Shown: piece by piece, positions 41,113-52,223 of the stretch
Numbering within the stretch: the stretch's first letter is position 1
Layout of the letters: each line of letters starts with the position of its first letter
NCBI RefSeq assembly: GCF_900187885.1
Contig: NZ_FYEK01000029.1
Location: 1-53,276 of the forward strand
Length of the DNA stretch: 53,276 bases
Direction: 5' to 3'
Origin: Thermoflexus hugenholtzii JAD2
GTDB taxonomy: Bacteria; Chloroflexota; Anaerolineae; Thermoflexales; Thermoflexaceae
Notes under the pieces: generated by a model
Told to the model about the DNA's origin: nothing
What the model saw: only the letters and a program-made list of their open reading frames with translations
Databases searched by the model: none
Position numbers and translations under genes: made by a program

Positions 41113-42837
41113 ATGCGCCCACCGGAGGCTCCCATCGTCGGGCGAGGACGTCGGGTCTGGCAACTGGCCCCGCCGGCCCCGGAGGCCGTTCGGGCAGCGC
41201 TGGCCGGATGGCCTCCGCTGCTCCAGGATCTCCTCTATCATCGGGGGATCACCTCCGCAGCCGAGGCCGCGGCGTTCCGGCGTCGCGCCGGGACGGCCGG
41301 CGATCCCTTCCAGATGAAGGGGATGATCGAAGCCCTCGAGCGCCTGGAGCGGGCCATCCGTCAGGAAGAGCTCATCGCCGTTTACGGGGACTACGACGTG
41401 GATGGCGTCACGGCCACCGCCATGCTGGTCCAGGCGCTACAGGCCCTGGGCGCGCGGGTGCGCCCGTATATCCCGCACCGGGAGACGGAAGGCTACGGCC
41501 TGAACGGGGAGGCCCTCAGAGGATTGGCCGCGGCGGGGGTGCGGGTGGTCATCAGCGTGGACTGCGGGGCCCGGGCGGTGGCGGAGGCCGGCTTGGCCCG
41601 TGAACTGGGATTGGAGCTTATCCTCACCGACCACCACCTGCCCGGCCCGGTCCTCCCCCCGGCCCTCCTGATTAATCCGCGGCAGCCGGAGTGCCCCTAT
41701 CCCTTCAAGGATCTGGCCGGGGTGGGCGTGGCCTTCCGGCTGGTGCAGGCGTTGAAGGCGCAACATCCGCGCGCGCCCTTCTCGCCGGAGGATTTCCTGG
41801 ATCTGGTGGCCCTGGGAACGGTCGCTGATATGGTCCCGTTGCTGGGGGAGAACCGGGGTCTGGTCGCCGAAGGACTGGAGCGGCTGCGGGATCCGGCCCG
41901 CCCGGGCTTGCGGGCCCTCTGCGAGGTGGCCGGTCTGGAGCCCTCCCGGGTGGATCCCTGGGCGATCTCCTTCATCCTGGCCCCCCGCCTGAACGCCGCG
42001 GGGCGGCTGGAGCACGCTCAGGCCGCCTACCGGCTTCTGACCACATCGGACCCGGCGGAGGCCCGGGCCATCGCCGAGGAGCTGGACCGCCAGAACCGGG
42101 AGCGACAGGCCCTGACCCAGATCACCGAGGAGGCTGCGCGTGCCCTGGCGATCCCAGGAGACACGGTGCCCTGGTTGCTGTTCGCGGCCTCCGAGGCCTT
42201 CCGGCCGGGGGTGGTGGGGCTGGCTGCCGGCCGGCTGGCGGAGGCGTTCTACCGCCCGGCGGTCATCGTCAGCCTGATGGGGGAGGAGGGCCGCGGCTCC
42301 GCCCGCAGCATCCCGGAGTTCCACATCACCCAGGCCCTGGACGCCTGCGCGGATCTCTTGGTGCGCCACGGGGGCCACGCGGCAGCCGCAGGGTTCGTGG
42401 TGCGGCGGGAGAACCTGGAGCGGCTCCGGGAGCGCCTGATGGAGCTGGCGACGCAGGCCCTCAGCGCCCGCGAGCTGCAGCCCGCCCTCACCGTTGAAGC
42501 GGTGCTTCCCCTCCAGGAGGTGAACTGGCAGCTGTATGAATGGATCGCCAGCCTGGAACCCTACGGTTACGGCAACCCGGCTCCCCGCTTCCTGTGCCGC
42601 AACGCCATCGTCCGCCAGGCGCGGACGGTGGGGAACGACGGCCAGCACCTGCGCATGGTGCTCACTCTGCCCGAGGGCGGACCGGTGTGGGACGCCATCG
42701 CCTTCCGGCAGGGGGATCGAGCCGCAGAGGCCCGCCCGGGAACGCGGCTGGACCTGGTGTTCGAGCTGCGGGCGGAGCGCTGGAACGGAGAGCCCCGCCT
42801 GACCCTCCACGTGGAGGACTTCGCCCCCGCTTCCTGA
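41113..42837 (+). CDS. recJ: Single-stranded-DNA-specific exonuclease RecJ
   Basis: Degrades 5' single-stranded ends in recombination and repair. 574 residues. DHH-phosphoesterase motifs: VYGDYDVDGVTATAML (~94-109), VVISVDCGARA, LILTDHHLPG with D-H-H, and LGTVADMVPLLGENRG. The DHHA1 domain has GGHAAAAGFVVRREN (~420-434), and the C-terminal OB-like domain EPYGYGNPAPRFL follows. The chosen ATG agrees with the promoter; ATG 41086 would be leaderless. The UPF0104 gene follows after 26 bases. Confidence 0.95.
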   Translation: MRPPEAPIVGRGRRVWQLAPPAPEAVRAALAGWPPLLQDLLYHRGITSAAEAAAFRRRAGTAGDPFQMKGMIEALERLERAIRQEELIAVYGDYDVDGVTATAMLVQALQALGARVRPYIPHRETEGYGLNGEALRGLAAAGVRVVISVDCGARAVAEAGLARELGLELILTDHHLPGPVLPPALLINPRQPECPYPFKDLAGVGVAFRLVQALKAQHPRAPFSPEDFLDLVALGTVADMVPLLGENRGLVAEGLERLRDPARPGLRALCEVAGLEPSRVDPWAISFILAPRLNAAGRLEHAQAAYRLLTTSDPAEARAIAEELDRQNRERQALTQITEEAARALAIPGDTVPWLLFAASEAFRPGVVGLAAGRLAEAFYRPAVIVSLMGEEGRGSARSIPEFHITQALDACADLLVRHGGHAAAAGFVVRRENLERLRERLMELATQALSARELQPALTVEAVLPLQEVNWQLYEWIASLEPYGYGNPAPRFLCRNAIVRQARTVGNDGQHLRMVLTLPEGGPVWDAIAFRQGDRAAEARPGTRLDLVFELRAERWNGEPRLTLHVEDFAPAS

Positions 42838-42863
42838 GCCCACCCGAAGACCGGAGCGTTCCG

Positions 42864-43856
42864 ATGCAACGACGGATCGGATTGCTGCTCGGCGTTCTCC
42901 TCAGCGCAGCGTTGCTGGCGTGGACCCTGCGGGGGATGCATCTCGAGGAGACGGCGCGGATCCTGTGGAGCCTGCGGATCGAATGGCTTGGAGCGGGGGC
43001 GATGTTTTACTTCATCCCCGTCCTCCTGCGCACGTGGCGCTGGGGGATCCTGCTCCACGGCCTTCCGCCCGCTCGCTTCGGGGACCGCTTCGTTGCCCTG
43101 GCCATCGGCTATATGGGGAACAACCTGTATCCGGCGCGGGCCGGGGAGGTGCTGCGGGCTTATGTGTTGCAGCGCCGGAGCGGCATCCGCATCGGCGCGT
43201 CCCTGGGGACCATCGTGGTCGAGCGGGTGTTCGACGGGTGGATGATGCTGCTGTTGGGGATGGCCGCCTTGCTTGCTTTCCCCCTGCCGGGCCTCCTGCG
43301 CCCCGCGGTGATCGGGAGCAGCCTGCTCTTCGGCGGAGCGCTGGCGCTCCTCGTGGGGATCGCCCACGCAGCGGAAAGGCTGCGGACGGTTCTGGAACGG
43401 ATGGCCCAGCGGTGGCCCGGGCGACCCGGGGAATGGCTGTTCGGGTTCCTCTCTCGGTTTATGGACGGCCTGCAGGTGCTGCGAGCGCCTTCGCGGGCCC
43501 TCGCCGTGGCCGGGCTGACTGCCCTGATTTGGCTGGCGGAGGCCGGGACCTACGGGCTGGTTCTGATGGCTTTCCCATTCCGCACCTCGTTCTTCTCCCT
43601 GCTGACGATGACCGCGGCGGTGAACCTGGCCACCGCCCTCCCCTCCGCGCCGGGCTACATCGGGACCTTTGAGGCGCCCGGGGTGGCGGTGCTGAGGGCC
43701 TTCGGGATCCCGGGCCCCGTCGCCCTTGCCTATACCCTGATCCTCCATCTGGTCCTCTGGCTGCCCATCACCCTGGTCGGCCTCCTGCTGTTCCTCCGGG
43801 AAGGACTGCGCGGAGCCGATCGCCCGCTCCCGAAAGGATCCAATCTTCCCTCCTGA
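42864..43856 (+). CDS. UPF0104 / lysylphosphatidylglycerol synthase-like membrane protein
   Basis: 330 residues with about eight membrane helices. Family signatures are LLRTWRWGILLHG, ALAIGYMGNNLYPARAGEVLRAY (N-N-x-x-P-x-R-x-G-E is diagnostic), GTIVVERVFDGWMMLL and ALPSAPGYIGTFEAPGVA. This is the flippase-like domain shared with MprF, here without the synthase part; members may move lipids or polyprenyl-linked molecules. Start ATG after CCGGAG. An in-frame extension back into recJ is not used. Probably co-transcribed with recJ. Confidence 0.9.
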   Translation: MQRRIGLLLGVLLSAALLAWTLRGMHLEETARILWSLRIEWLGAGAMFYFIPVLLRTWRWGILLHGLPPARFGDRFVALAIGYMGNNLYPARAGEVLRAYVLQRRSGIRIGASLGTIVVERVFDGWMMLLLGMAALLAFPLPGLLRPAVIGSSLLFGGALALLVGIAHAAERLRTVLERMAQRWPGRPGEWLFGFLSRFMDGLQVLRAPSRALAVAGLTALIWLAEAGTYGLVLMAFPFRTSFFSLLTMTAAVNLATALPSAPGYIGTFEAPGVAVLRAFGIPGPVALAYTLILHLVLWLPITLVGLLLFLREGLRGADRPLPKGSNLPS

Positions 43857-43942
43857 GGCGTCAGACGGAGCGTCGCTCTGTCGAGATGGGTAAAATTAGG
43901 TAAGATGGAAAGCACACGGGAAGGGAGCCAAACGGAGTCCGG

Positions 43943-45019
43943 ATGTCCCGTTACGTCATTCGTCGCACGGCCGCGCTGATCCCGGTGTTCCTCGGGATCC
44001 TCCTGGTGGTCTTCGTCATGGTGCGCCTGATCCCGGGGGATCCCTGTCTGGTCATGTTGGGGGAGCGGGCCACCAAGGCCCAGTGCGAGGCTTTCAAAGA
44101 GCGCTTCGGCCTCAAGGATCCTCTCCCCGTCCAATTCGCCCGCTATGGGATCCAGATCCTGAAAGGGGATCTGGGGACCTCCATCAGCACTGGGCGGCCG
44201 GTGGCGGTGATCCTGGCGGAGCGGCTGCCCATGACCATTGAGCTCACCATCGGGGCCATCCTGTTCGCCACCACCGTGGGCATCACCCTGGGGGTCCTCT
44301 CCGCCATCCATCAGAACTCTCCCATCGATGTCGCCACCATGGTGCTGGCCAACGTCGGGGTTTCCATGCCGGTTTTCTGGCTGGGCCTGATGCTGGCTTA
44401 CGTGTTCGCGCTGGTCTTCAAGGACACGCCTCTCTTCCTGCCGCCCTCCGGGCGCCTTTCCCCCGGCCTCTCCCTGCCCCCTTTGAGCCGGGTCTGGGGG
44501 CTGGAGGATGTAGAGGGCTTCCCCCGGGTGGCGCTCATCTTCCTCTCGAACTCGGTGCTTTTCAACAGCCTGGTGACGGGGAACCTCGCGGCCTTCTGGG
44601 ATGCAGTCCGCCATCTCATCCTCCCCTCGGTGGCCGTGGGCACCATCCCGCTTTCCATCATCGCCCGCATGACCCGGTCCAGCCTGCTGGAGGTGCTGGG
44701 GGAGGACTACATCCGGACAGCGCGGGCGAAGGGCCTGCGGGAACGCATCGTGCTGGTCCGCCACGCTATGCGCAACGCCATGATCCCCATCGTCACGGTG
44801 GTGGGGCTGCAGACCGGCAGCCTGCTCTCCGGAGCGGTGCTCACGGAGACGGTCTTCTCCCTCCCTGGCGTGGGAACCCAGCTGGTCTCCGCCATCCTCG
44901 CCCGGGACTACCCGGTGGTCCAGGGCTTCACCCTGGCGGTGGCGGTGATGTTCGCTCTGATCAACCTGATCGTGGATCTTTCGTATGCGTATCTGGATCC
45001 TCGCATCCGGTTGGATTGA
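43943..45019 (+). CDS. Oligopeptide/dipeptide-type ABC transporter permease (DppB-like)
   Basis: 358 residues, six membrane helices. The N-terminus MSRYVIRRTAALIPVFLGILLVVFVMVRLIPGDP is characteristic of DppB/OppB. RMTRSSLLEVLGEDYIRTAR continues into AKGL, the EAA coupling loop, and LLSGAVLTETVFSLPGVG is the conserved exit segment. A ~45-residue insert (residues ~160-205) in the external loop is longer than in classic DppB. Forms a heterodimer channel with the DppC-like protein encoded three bases downstream. No binding protein or ATPase gene is in the window. Confidence 0.92.
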   Translation: MSRYVIRRTAALIPVFLGILLVVFVMVRLIPGDPCLVMLGERATKAQCEAFKERFGLKDPLPVQFARYGIQILKGDLGTSISTGRPVAVILAERLPMTIELTIGAILFATTVGITLGVLSAIHQNSPIDVATMVLANVGVSMPVFWLGLMLAYVFALVFKDTPLFLPPSGRLSPGLSLPPLSRVWGLEDVEGFPRVALIFLSNSVLFNSLVTGNLAAFWDAVRHLILPSVAVGTIPLSIIARMTRSSLLEVLGEDYIRTARAKGLRERIVLVRHAMRNAMIPIVTVVGLQTGSLLSGAVLTETVFSLPGVGTQLVSAILARDYPVVQGFTLAVAVMFALINLIVDLSYAYLDPRIRLD

Positions 45020-45022
45020 ACG

Positions 45023-45961
45023 ATGCGCGCGGTCGCCCAACCCCTGACTCAGGAACTGGTCCTGCCCCGGCGCTCGCCGACCCTGGAGGCGCTGCGCCGT
45101 CTGATCCGCCATCGGTCAGCCCAGGTGGGTTTCTTCCTGCTGGGCCTGATGGTGTTCACGGCGATCTTCGCCGATGCCATCGCCCCTTACGATCCCATCA
45201 AGCCCCTCCCCAACGTGCAGCGCCGCTCGCCGCCTTGCATCCATCTGCTCGGCTGCCCCCGTGATCGGCCCCAGCACCTCTTCGGCATCGACGGGAACAA
45301 CCGGGACCTGTTCTCCCGGGTGGTTCACGGCTCGCGGCTCTCGCTGCAGATCGGCTTCTCCACCATCACCTTCGCCATCATCGTGGGCGGGCTGTTGGGG
45401 GCCATCGCGGGATACGCGGGGGGCTGGCTGGACAACGCCATCATGCGGGTGATGGACGTGATCCTCGCCTTCCCCAGCCTGTTGCTGGCCATCGCCATCG
45501 TCAGCGTGCTGGGCCCCGGGCTGATCAATGCCCTGCTGGCCATCGGCTTCGTTTCCATCCCGGTCTATGCCCGCATCGTCCGGGCCAGCGTCCTGGCGGT
45601 CAAGGAGCTGGATTACGTGATGGCCGCCCGGGCGGTGGGCGCCTCGCCCCTGCGGCTCCTCTTCGTCCACATCCTGCCCAACGCCCTGACCCCCCTGATC
45701 GTCCAGGGAACCCTGGGGATCGCCACGGCCATCCTGGATGCGGCCGCCCTCTCCTTCCTCGGGCTGGGGGCGGAGGTGCCCAAGCCGGAGTGGGGGCTGA
45801 TGCTGGGGGAGGAGCGCAACAGCGTCTTCAACGCCCCTCATCTGGTCTTCTTCCCCGGCATCGCCATCATGCTCACCGTGCTGGCCTTCAACCTGCTGGG
45901 AGACGGCCTGCGGGACGCCCTGGACCCGCGGCTGAGCGGGCGAGGATATGAACGACGATGA
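45023..45961 (+). CDS. Oligopeptide/dipeptide-type ABC transporter permease (DppC-like)
   Basis: 312 residues. An N-terminal cytoplasmic tail and first helix (AQVGFFLLGLMVFTAIFADAIAPYDP) are followed by HLFGIDGNNRDLFSRVVHGSRLSLQIGF, the DppC hallmark. ELDYVMAARAVGASPLRLLF is the EAA loop and DAAALSFLGLGAEVPKPEWG the late conserved region. Three bases after DppB-like. The external loop holds an unusual CIHLLGCPRDRPQ insertion with two cysteines. Substrate unknown. Confidence 0.92.
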   Translation: MRAVAQPLTQELVLPRRSPTLEALRRLIRHRSAQVGFFLLGLMVFTAIFADAIAPYDPIKPLPNVQRRSPPCIHLLGCPRDRPQHLFGIDGNNRDLFSRVVHGSRLSLQIGFSTITFAIIVGGLLGAIAGYAGGWLDNAIMRVMDVILAFPSLLLAIAIVSVLGPGLINALLAIGFVSIPVYARIVRASVLAVKELDYVMAARAVGASPLRLLFVHILPNALTPLIVQGTLGIATAILDAAALSFLGLGAEVPKPEWGLMLGEERNSVFNAPHLVFFPGIAIMLTVLAFNLLGDGLRDALDPRLSGRGYERR

Positions 45962-46190
45962 GGAATCCTTGCTGGCCGGAGCCGGACGGCTGCTCCGGGC
46001 AAAGCCCAGCCTGCTGAAAGACGCTCCCCGGACCGGACCCATCAGGAAGACCCGGGTAAGCAAGGGGCAAAAATGACATGGCGAATTCCTCTTCCTCTCG
46101 AATAAAATTAGAGGAAGGGGCCAAAAAGACTGAAGCGGGCCCCAAGGCATGCCCAGCCGTTGATGGCTGATTCCCGCCGGGTAGCCGAAC

Positions 46191-46475
46191 ATGACAGCGA
46201 AGCACATCGTTTTCCGAGCCCACGCGTTGCAGCGGATGCTAGAACGCCATATATCGATGGAAGAGGTTGAATCCGTACTGAAAACAGGAGAGACGATTGC
46301 GACCTATCCGGATGACGAGCCTTATCCGAGCCGGCTGATCTTAGGTTGGGTCGGCGATCGCCCTCTTCACGTGGTTGTAGCAGATGATCCAGTTGGAAAC
46401 GTCCTGATTGTGATCACAGTATATGAGCCTGATCCCGCTTTGTGGGAAAGCGATTTCCGGAGGCGGCGCAAATGA
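46191..46475 (+). CDS. DUF4258 family protein, putative toxin of a DUF4258/MqsA pair
   Basis: 94 residues. VFRAHALQRMLERHISMEEVESVLKTGE is the DUF4258 core (S/A-x-H-A-x-x-R-M-x-x-R-x-I), followed by a Y-P-x-D-x-P-Y-P-S-R-L region and HVVVADDPVGNVLIVITVYEPD. The fold resembles RelE/BrnT-type toxins. The stop overlaps the start of an MqsA-like zinc-finger gene (ATGA), the usual toxin-first order. No strong ribosome site is seen before the ATG. A small inverted repeat at 46103-46130 lies upstream. Confidence 0.82.
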   Translation: MTAKHIVFRAHALQRMLERHISMEEVESVLKTGETIATYPDDEPYPSRLILGWVGDRPLHVVVADDPVGNVLIVITVYEPDPALWESDFRRRRK

Positions 46476-46705
46476 AATGTGTGATCTGCAAACACGGAGA
46501 GACCCGGCCGGGCACCACAACGATCGTCTTTCAACGAGCCGGAGCAACCCTGGTGATTCGCAATGTGCCGGGGGAAATCTGTCAGAACTGCGGAGAGGTG
46601 TATTTGAGCCCTGAGGTGGCCCAGGAACTCCTTGCGAAGGCCGAGGATGCCCTGCGGGCAGGGGTGGTGGTCGACGTGCGAGAGTTCCTGCCTGCGGTGG
46701 CATAG
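46472..46705 (+). CDS. YgiT/MqsA-type zinc-finger antitoxin
   Basis: 77 residues. Two CxxC pairs, KCVICKHGET at the start and EICQNCGEVYLS (~37-48), form the zinc site of the MqsA N-terminal domain. The C-terminal stretch EVAQELLAKAEDALRAG is helical, but the DNA-binding HTH of full MqsA is absent, as in other short YgiT-type antitoxins. The ATG overlaps the DUF4258 stop. Its likely role is to neutralise the DUF4258 protein. Confidence 0.85.
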   Translation: MKCVICKHGETRPGTTTIVFQRAGATLVIRNVPGEICQNCGEVYLSPEVAQELLAKAEDALRAGVVVDVREFLPAVA

Positions 46706-46751
46706 CAGGGGCTCGAAGCCAGGGATCGAATCGGATGGCCATCTGTGATCC

Positions 46752-46831
46752 GGGTGTGCCCCAAAATCGTAGGACAACTGCTCGCAGTTGTCCTACAAGG
46801 TGGCCAGGCCCACCAAAATCGGGACACACCC
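46752..46831. mobile_element. 80-bp MITE-like insertion with 8-bp target duplication
   Basis: Terminal inverted repeats GGGTGTG-C-CCC (left) and GGG-A-CACACCC (right) are flanked on both sides by TGTGATCC (46744-46751 and 46832-46839), an 8-bp direct repeat. Inside is a perfect 13-base palindrome pair GTAGGACAACTGC / GCAGTTGTCCTAC around TC (46769-46796), and CCAAAATCG occurs twice. No coding capacity. It sits 28 bases before the alaS start, so it must lie in or near its leader. Confidence 0.7.
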
Positions 46832-46859
46832 TGTGATCCCTCCGGAGGAGTAGCGGGTT

Positions 46860-49616
<2,757 letters not shown>

Positions 49617-49657
49617 GACCGGCGCCCTCTCTCCGCCCACGACAGGATTGCGAAAAG

Positions 49658-49686
49658 CCCGGGGAGGCGACAACGGCCTCCCCGGG
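49658..49686. terminator. Terminator hairpin between alaS and the convergent secreted-hydrolase gene
   Basis: CCCGGGGAGGC (49658-49668) pairs with GCCTCCCCGGG (49676-49686), an 11-base perfect stem with a seven-base loop, followed by TTCATC. It lies 42 bases after alaS and 24 before the end of the minus-strand gene, so it may serve both. Confidence 0.7.
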
Positions 49687-49709
49687 TTCATCCTCAAGCC
49701 ATCCCCATA

Positions 49710-51134
49710 TCACCGCATGATCAGCGGCAGGTAATCCCGGTAGACCTCCGGCACCACCCGGAGGACCACCGTCAAGTCCTGATCCCGCCCCTCGACGGGA
49801 AGGTTCATCGGCGCCCACGGCGCCGCCCGCACCCGGACAGTCGCGGTATACACCCCCAGAGCCTTCCCAGACGGATCTGCCCGGAACGGAAGAGGCTGAC
49901 GATAGGTCCCTGAAGAGGAATCCACCCAGAGCGGGAAATCCGGGGAGGAAACCGACAGCACGGTCCACTGAAGCGGCTCGGGGGAGCGGTTGTGCACCCA
50001 GAAGGCCCCGCGGAGCACGGCCGGCGCATCCACATCTGAAAGGAGCAGCTGCGGGCTGTTCCAGACCGGGCGGGCCGGCACCGGGTTCTTGGCCATGTTG
50101 CGAAGAGCGGTCTCCGCCGGACGGCCTTTGATGTCATAGAAGCCCATCTGGTCGCAGCTGCCGGGGTTATAGAAGCCATAGTTGAACAGAAGCATTGCGC
50201 CCATCCACGGCCAATTCGTCTCCGCCCACTGATAAGCCTGGACCAGGTAATCCGCCTGCTGCTGGGGAGAAACCAGCTGCCACAACCGGCCGCTGAAAGA
50301 AGGATCATTTCGGCACTCGGGCCGCCCCACCTGGGCGGGATCGATCAGCCAGCCGAACTCCGTCGCCCAGATGGGCTTGTCCACCCCGAACTCGCTCACC
50401 ATGATCTGCCGGATCACCTCGACCGTCCGGAAACAGAAGTCGTTTGGGCCGCACTCCGGCGAGCCCGGGGCGGCGGTAGCGGGAGCCGCGAACCCATAGG
50501 GGTGAAAGCCCAGCGCATCGAAGCAATTCGCCGCGCCGGCCTGAAGCATCTCCCGCAGGAACTCCCGCTCATCCTGGTAGTAACCCGGGCACCACCCCAC
50601 GCCCGGCGCACAGTAGCCGCGATGGCCGCTCCAGGTGAAGGGAACCCGGCCCGTGGGTGCCAAGCCGGCAGAGACCACGATGGCCGTGGGATCCGCCCGC
50701 TTGATCCGGCGGTACGCCTCACATAGGACCCGGGTGTAATCCGCTGCATTGGGAGGCGCCGCCCAGCCGTAAGAGGCGTCGAGGTTCGGCTCGTTGCCGA
50801 TCTCCCAGGCCTCGATGAAATCCGCCTGAGTCCGCGCCTCATTCTCAAGCCAGTCCCCCCATGCGCTCAGGTTCCCCAGCACATCCGCATCGACATCCAG
50901 CCGGCGCAGGACCCGATACGGGAGCCGGGTGCCAATGGGACCGAAGACCTTCGTCCAATCGAAGCCCATGGCCCCGATGCCGGGATCAGCCGCGGAGGTG
51001 GGGTTCACCCCGTAACCCAGATGGGGGGCCGACTGGGCCTGCGCGGGGGCCGCGCTGGGGGAAAAGCGGACGCTGAAAAGCATCCCAATGACCAGAAGCC
51101 ATCTGCCGATCGGAATCCATCGTCTCGGCATCAT
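49710..51134 (-). CDS. Secreted glycoside-hydrolase-like TIM-barrel protein with C-terminal LPLIMR motif
   Basis: 474 residues with a signal peptide (WLLVIGMLFSVRFSPSAAPAQA). The catalytic barrel pattern of clan-A glycosidases (GH5/GH39-like) is visible: the acid/base in FIEAWEIGNEPNLDASYGW (N-E-P) and the nucleophile in KPIWATEFGWLIDP. YHPYG-like FDALGFHPYGF lies between them. Six or more cysteines suggest extracellular disulfides. After ~345 comes a beta-sandwich-like domain, and the protein ends VYRDYLPLIMR. Substrate unknown; a role in polysaccharide turnover outside the cell is plausible. ATG 51134 (MMPRRWIP) follows GGAGGCGGAG; ATG 51131 is adjacent. Confidence 0.8.
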   Translation of the reverse strand: MMPRRWIPIGRWLLVIGMLFSVRFSPSAAPAQAQSAPHLGYGVNPTSAADPGIGAMGFDWTKVFGPIGTRLPYRVLRRLDVDADVLGNLSAWGDWLENEARTQADFIEAWEIGNEPNLDASYGWAAPPNAADYTRVLCEAYRRIKRADPTAIVVSAGLAPTGRVPFTWSGHRGYCAPGVGWCPGYYQDEREFLREMLQAGAANCFDALGFHPYGFAAPATAAPGSPECGPNDFCFRTVEVIRQIMVSEFGVDKPIWATEFGWLIDPAQVGRPECRNDPSFSGRLWQLVSPQQQADYLVQAYQWAETNWPWMGAMLLFNYGFYNPGSCDQMGFYDIKGRPAETALRNMAKNPVPARPVWNSPQLLLSDVDAPAVLRGAFWVHNRSPEPLQWTVLSVSSPDFPLWVDSSSGTYRQPLPFRADPSGKALGVYTATVRVRAAPWAPMNLPVEGRDQDLTVVLRVVPEVYRDYLPLIMR

Positions 51135-51346
51135 CTCCGCCTCCGCTCCTGGGAAGGATAGAGGACACGAAGGTAAAACGATTCTATCCTCTATCCTCTG
51201 CGCGTGGCAAAGGAGGGAGGACGCGGGTGGCCCCACGGGTATCCCATCCAGATGCCTGGGGATTCCGAGGGCCTTCTCCGGTTAGGGATAGAGGAGCAGA
51301 AGCGCGCTGGAGGCGGTTTCTCATCTCCCCATGGGATCCTTTGCGC
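51135..51346. repeat. Intergenic region with three copies of the decamer GGATAGAGGA
   Basis: Copies at 51156-51165 and 51286-51295 are direct and an inverted copy (TCCTCTATCC) lies at 51187-51196. TATCCTC is also tandemly repeated at 51186-51199. The first and inverted copies could pair into a 10-base stem with a 21-base loop. The region may hold the promoter of the hydrolase gene, whose start is at 51134, and the terminator of the upstream gene. Confidence 0.5.
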
Positions 51347-52189
51347 TCACCGTTGCCACCAGTCCTTCCGGGAGCGAGGATCCATGAAGACGTTGTTGTC
51401 TCGAATTCCGACATCGATTTGGGTTCCCCGCGCCCGGCCAAGGGGTTGGCCGCCCCGCAACGCCGGCAGCCGACTCCGCCCCCACGCGTTCCACTGGCGA
51501 TACAGCGCCAGCAATGAGGGTTCCACGCAGAGGTTCGTGATATACGCTGTATATCCTTGAGCCGTGCTGTCCTCCGCGGTGTATTTCAAGGTAATCTGGT
51601 TCTCGTCCGCGTAAAGGACGTGGGCCTGGAAATCGAGCCCGATGCGATAGCCGCTGTCCGGGAGATAGAGGATCTCCCCCGGGCTCACGGCGAAGCCGAC
51701 GACGCTGACCGGAGGCCATCCCGGCGGAGGCGGCAGCCGCTGATGGCGCTCCCAGTCCCACCCGTTGTTCTTATAGGTGTTGAGGATGACCGGGATCCGA
51801 TGATCCCCGAAGAGGAAGCGAAGCTGGGGCGCACCGGGATCGAAGCCTCCGCCGTAATCGACCAGGCCCTTGTATTCATTCACCGGCACATACCCCAGGA
51901 GCAGCAGATTGTAGTCCGGGTTATCCGCCACATTGAAAGAGACCGGGTTGATCACTGGGAAGACCTCATAGGTGACGCCCGGGATCGGCGCGCAGATGCT
52001 CCGGAGGACCAGGGGCAAAAAGACCCGGTAAGTGGCCTCCGCCTCGACGGTCCCGGAGGGAGCCGGCGATGGAACGGGAGGGGAGGACGCTGGGGCACCT
52101 GCCAGACCGTGAAGGGTGAAAAGGATCATCCCACCGATGGCTCCCAGTCCTCCCGGGCCGGTGATCCATGACCTTCTCCGGATGTCCAT
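51347..52189 (-). CDS. Secreted protein of unknown function with N-terminal LPLVLR motif
   Basis: 280 residues. A signal/anchor segment (GGLGAIGGMILFTLHGLAGA), a Pro/Ser-rich linker (ASSPPVPSPAPSG), then TYRVFLPLVLRS (54-64). The body is beta-rich: PDYNLLLLGYVPVNEYKGLV, LRFLFGDHRIPVILNTYKNN, VLYADENQITLKYTAEDST, GYTAYITNLCVEPSLLALY and RARGTQIDVGIRDNNVFMDP. I do not recognise the family with confidence; the last third looks like a conserved extracellular beta domain. ATG 52189 has AGGAGGG six bases upstream. It lies between the frameshifted CAP gene and the secreted hydrolase, all on the same strand. Confidence 0.78.
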   Translation of the reverse strand: MDIRRRSWITGPGGLGAIGGMILFTLHGLAGAPASSPPVPSPAPSGTVEAEATYRVFLPLVLRSICAPIPGVTYEVFPVINPVSFNVADNPDYNLLLLGYVPVNEYKGLVDYGGGFDPGAPQLRFLFGDHRIPVILNTYKNNGWDWERHQRLPPPPGWPPVSVVGFAVSPGEILYLPDSGYRIGLDFQAHVLYADENQITLKYTAEDSTAQGYTAYITNLCVEPSLLALYRQWNAWGRSRLPALRGGQPLGRARGTQIDVGIRDNNVFMDPRSRKDWWQR

Positions 52190-52223
52190 CGTATACCCTC
52201 CTTGTGGATTCCGCAGGGGATCT

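Noticed and set aside
46706-46859. T-box riboswitch in front of alaS
   Set aside because: No T-box consensus (AGGGTGG-type) or terminator is present; the inverted repeat with flanking direct repeats fits a MITE better.
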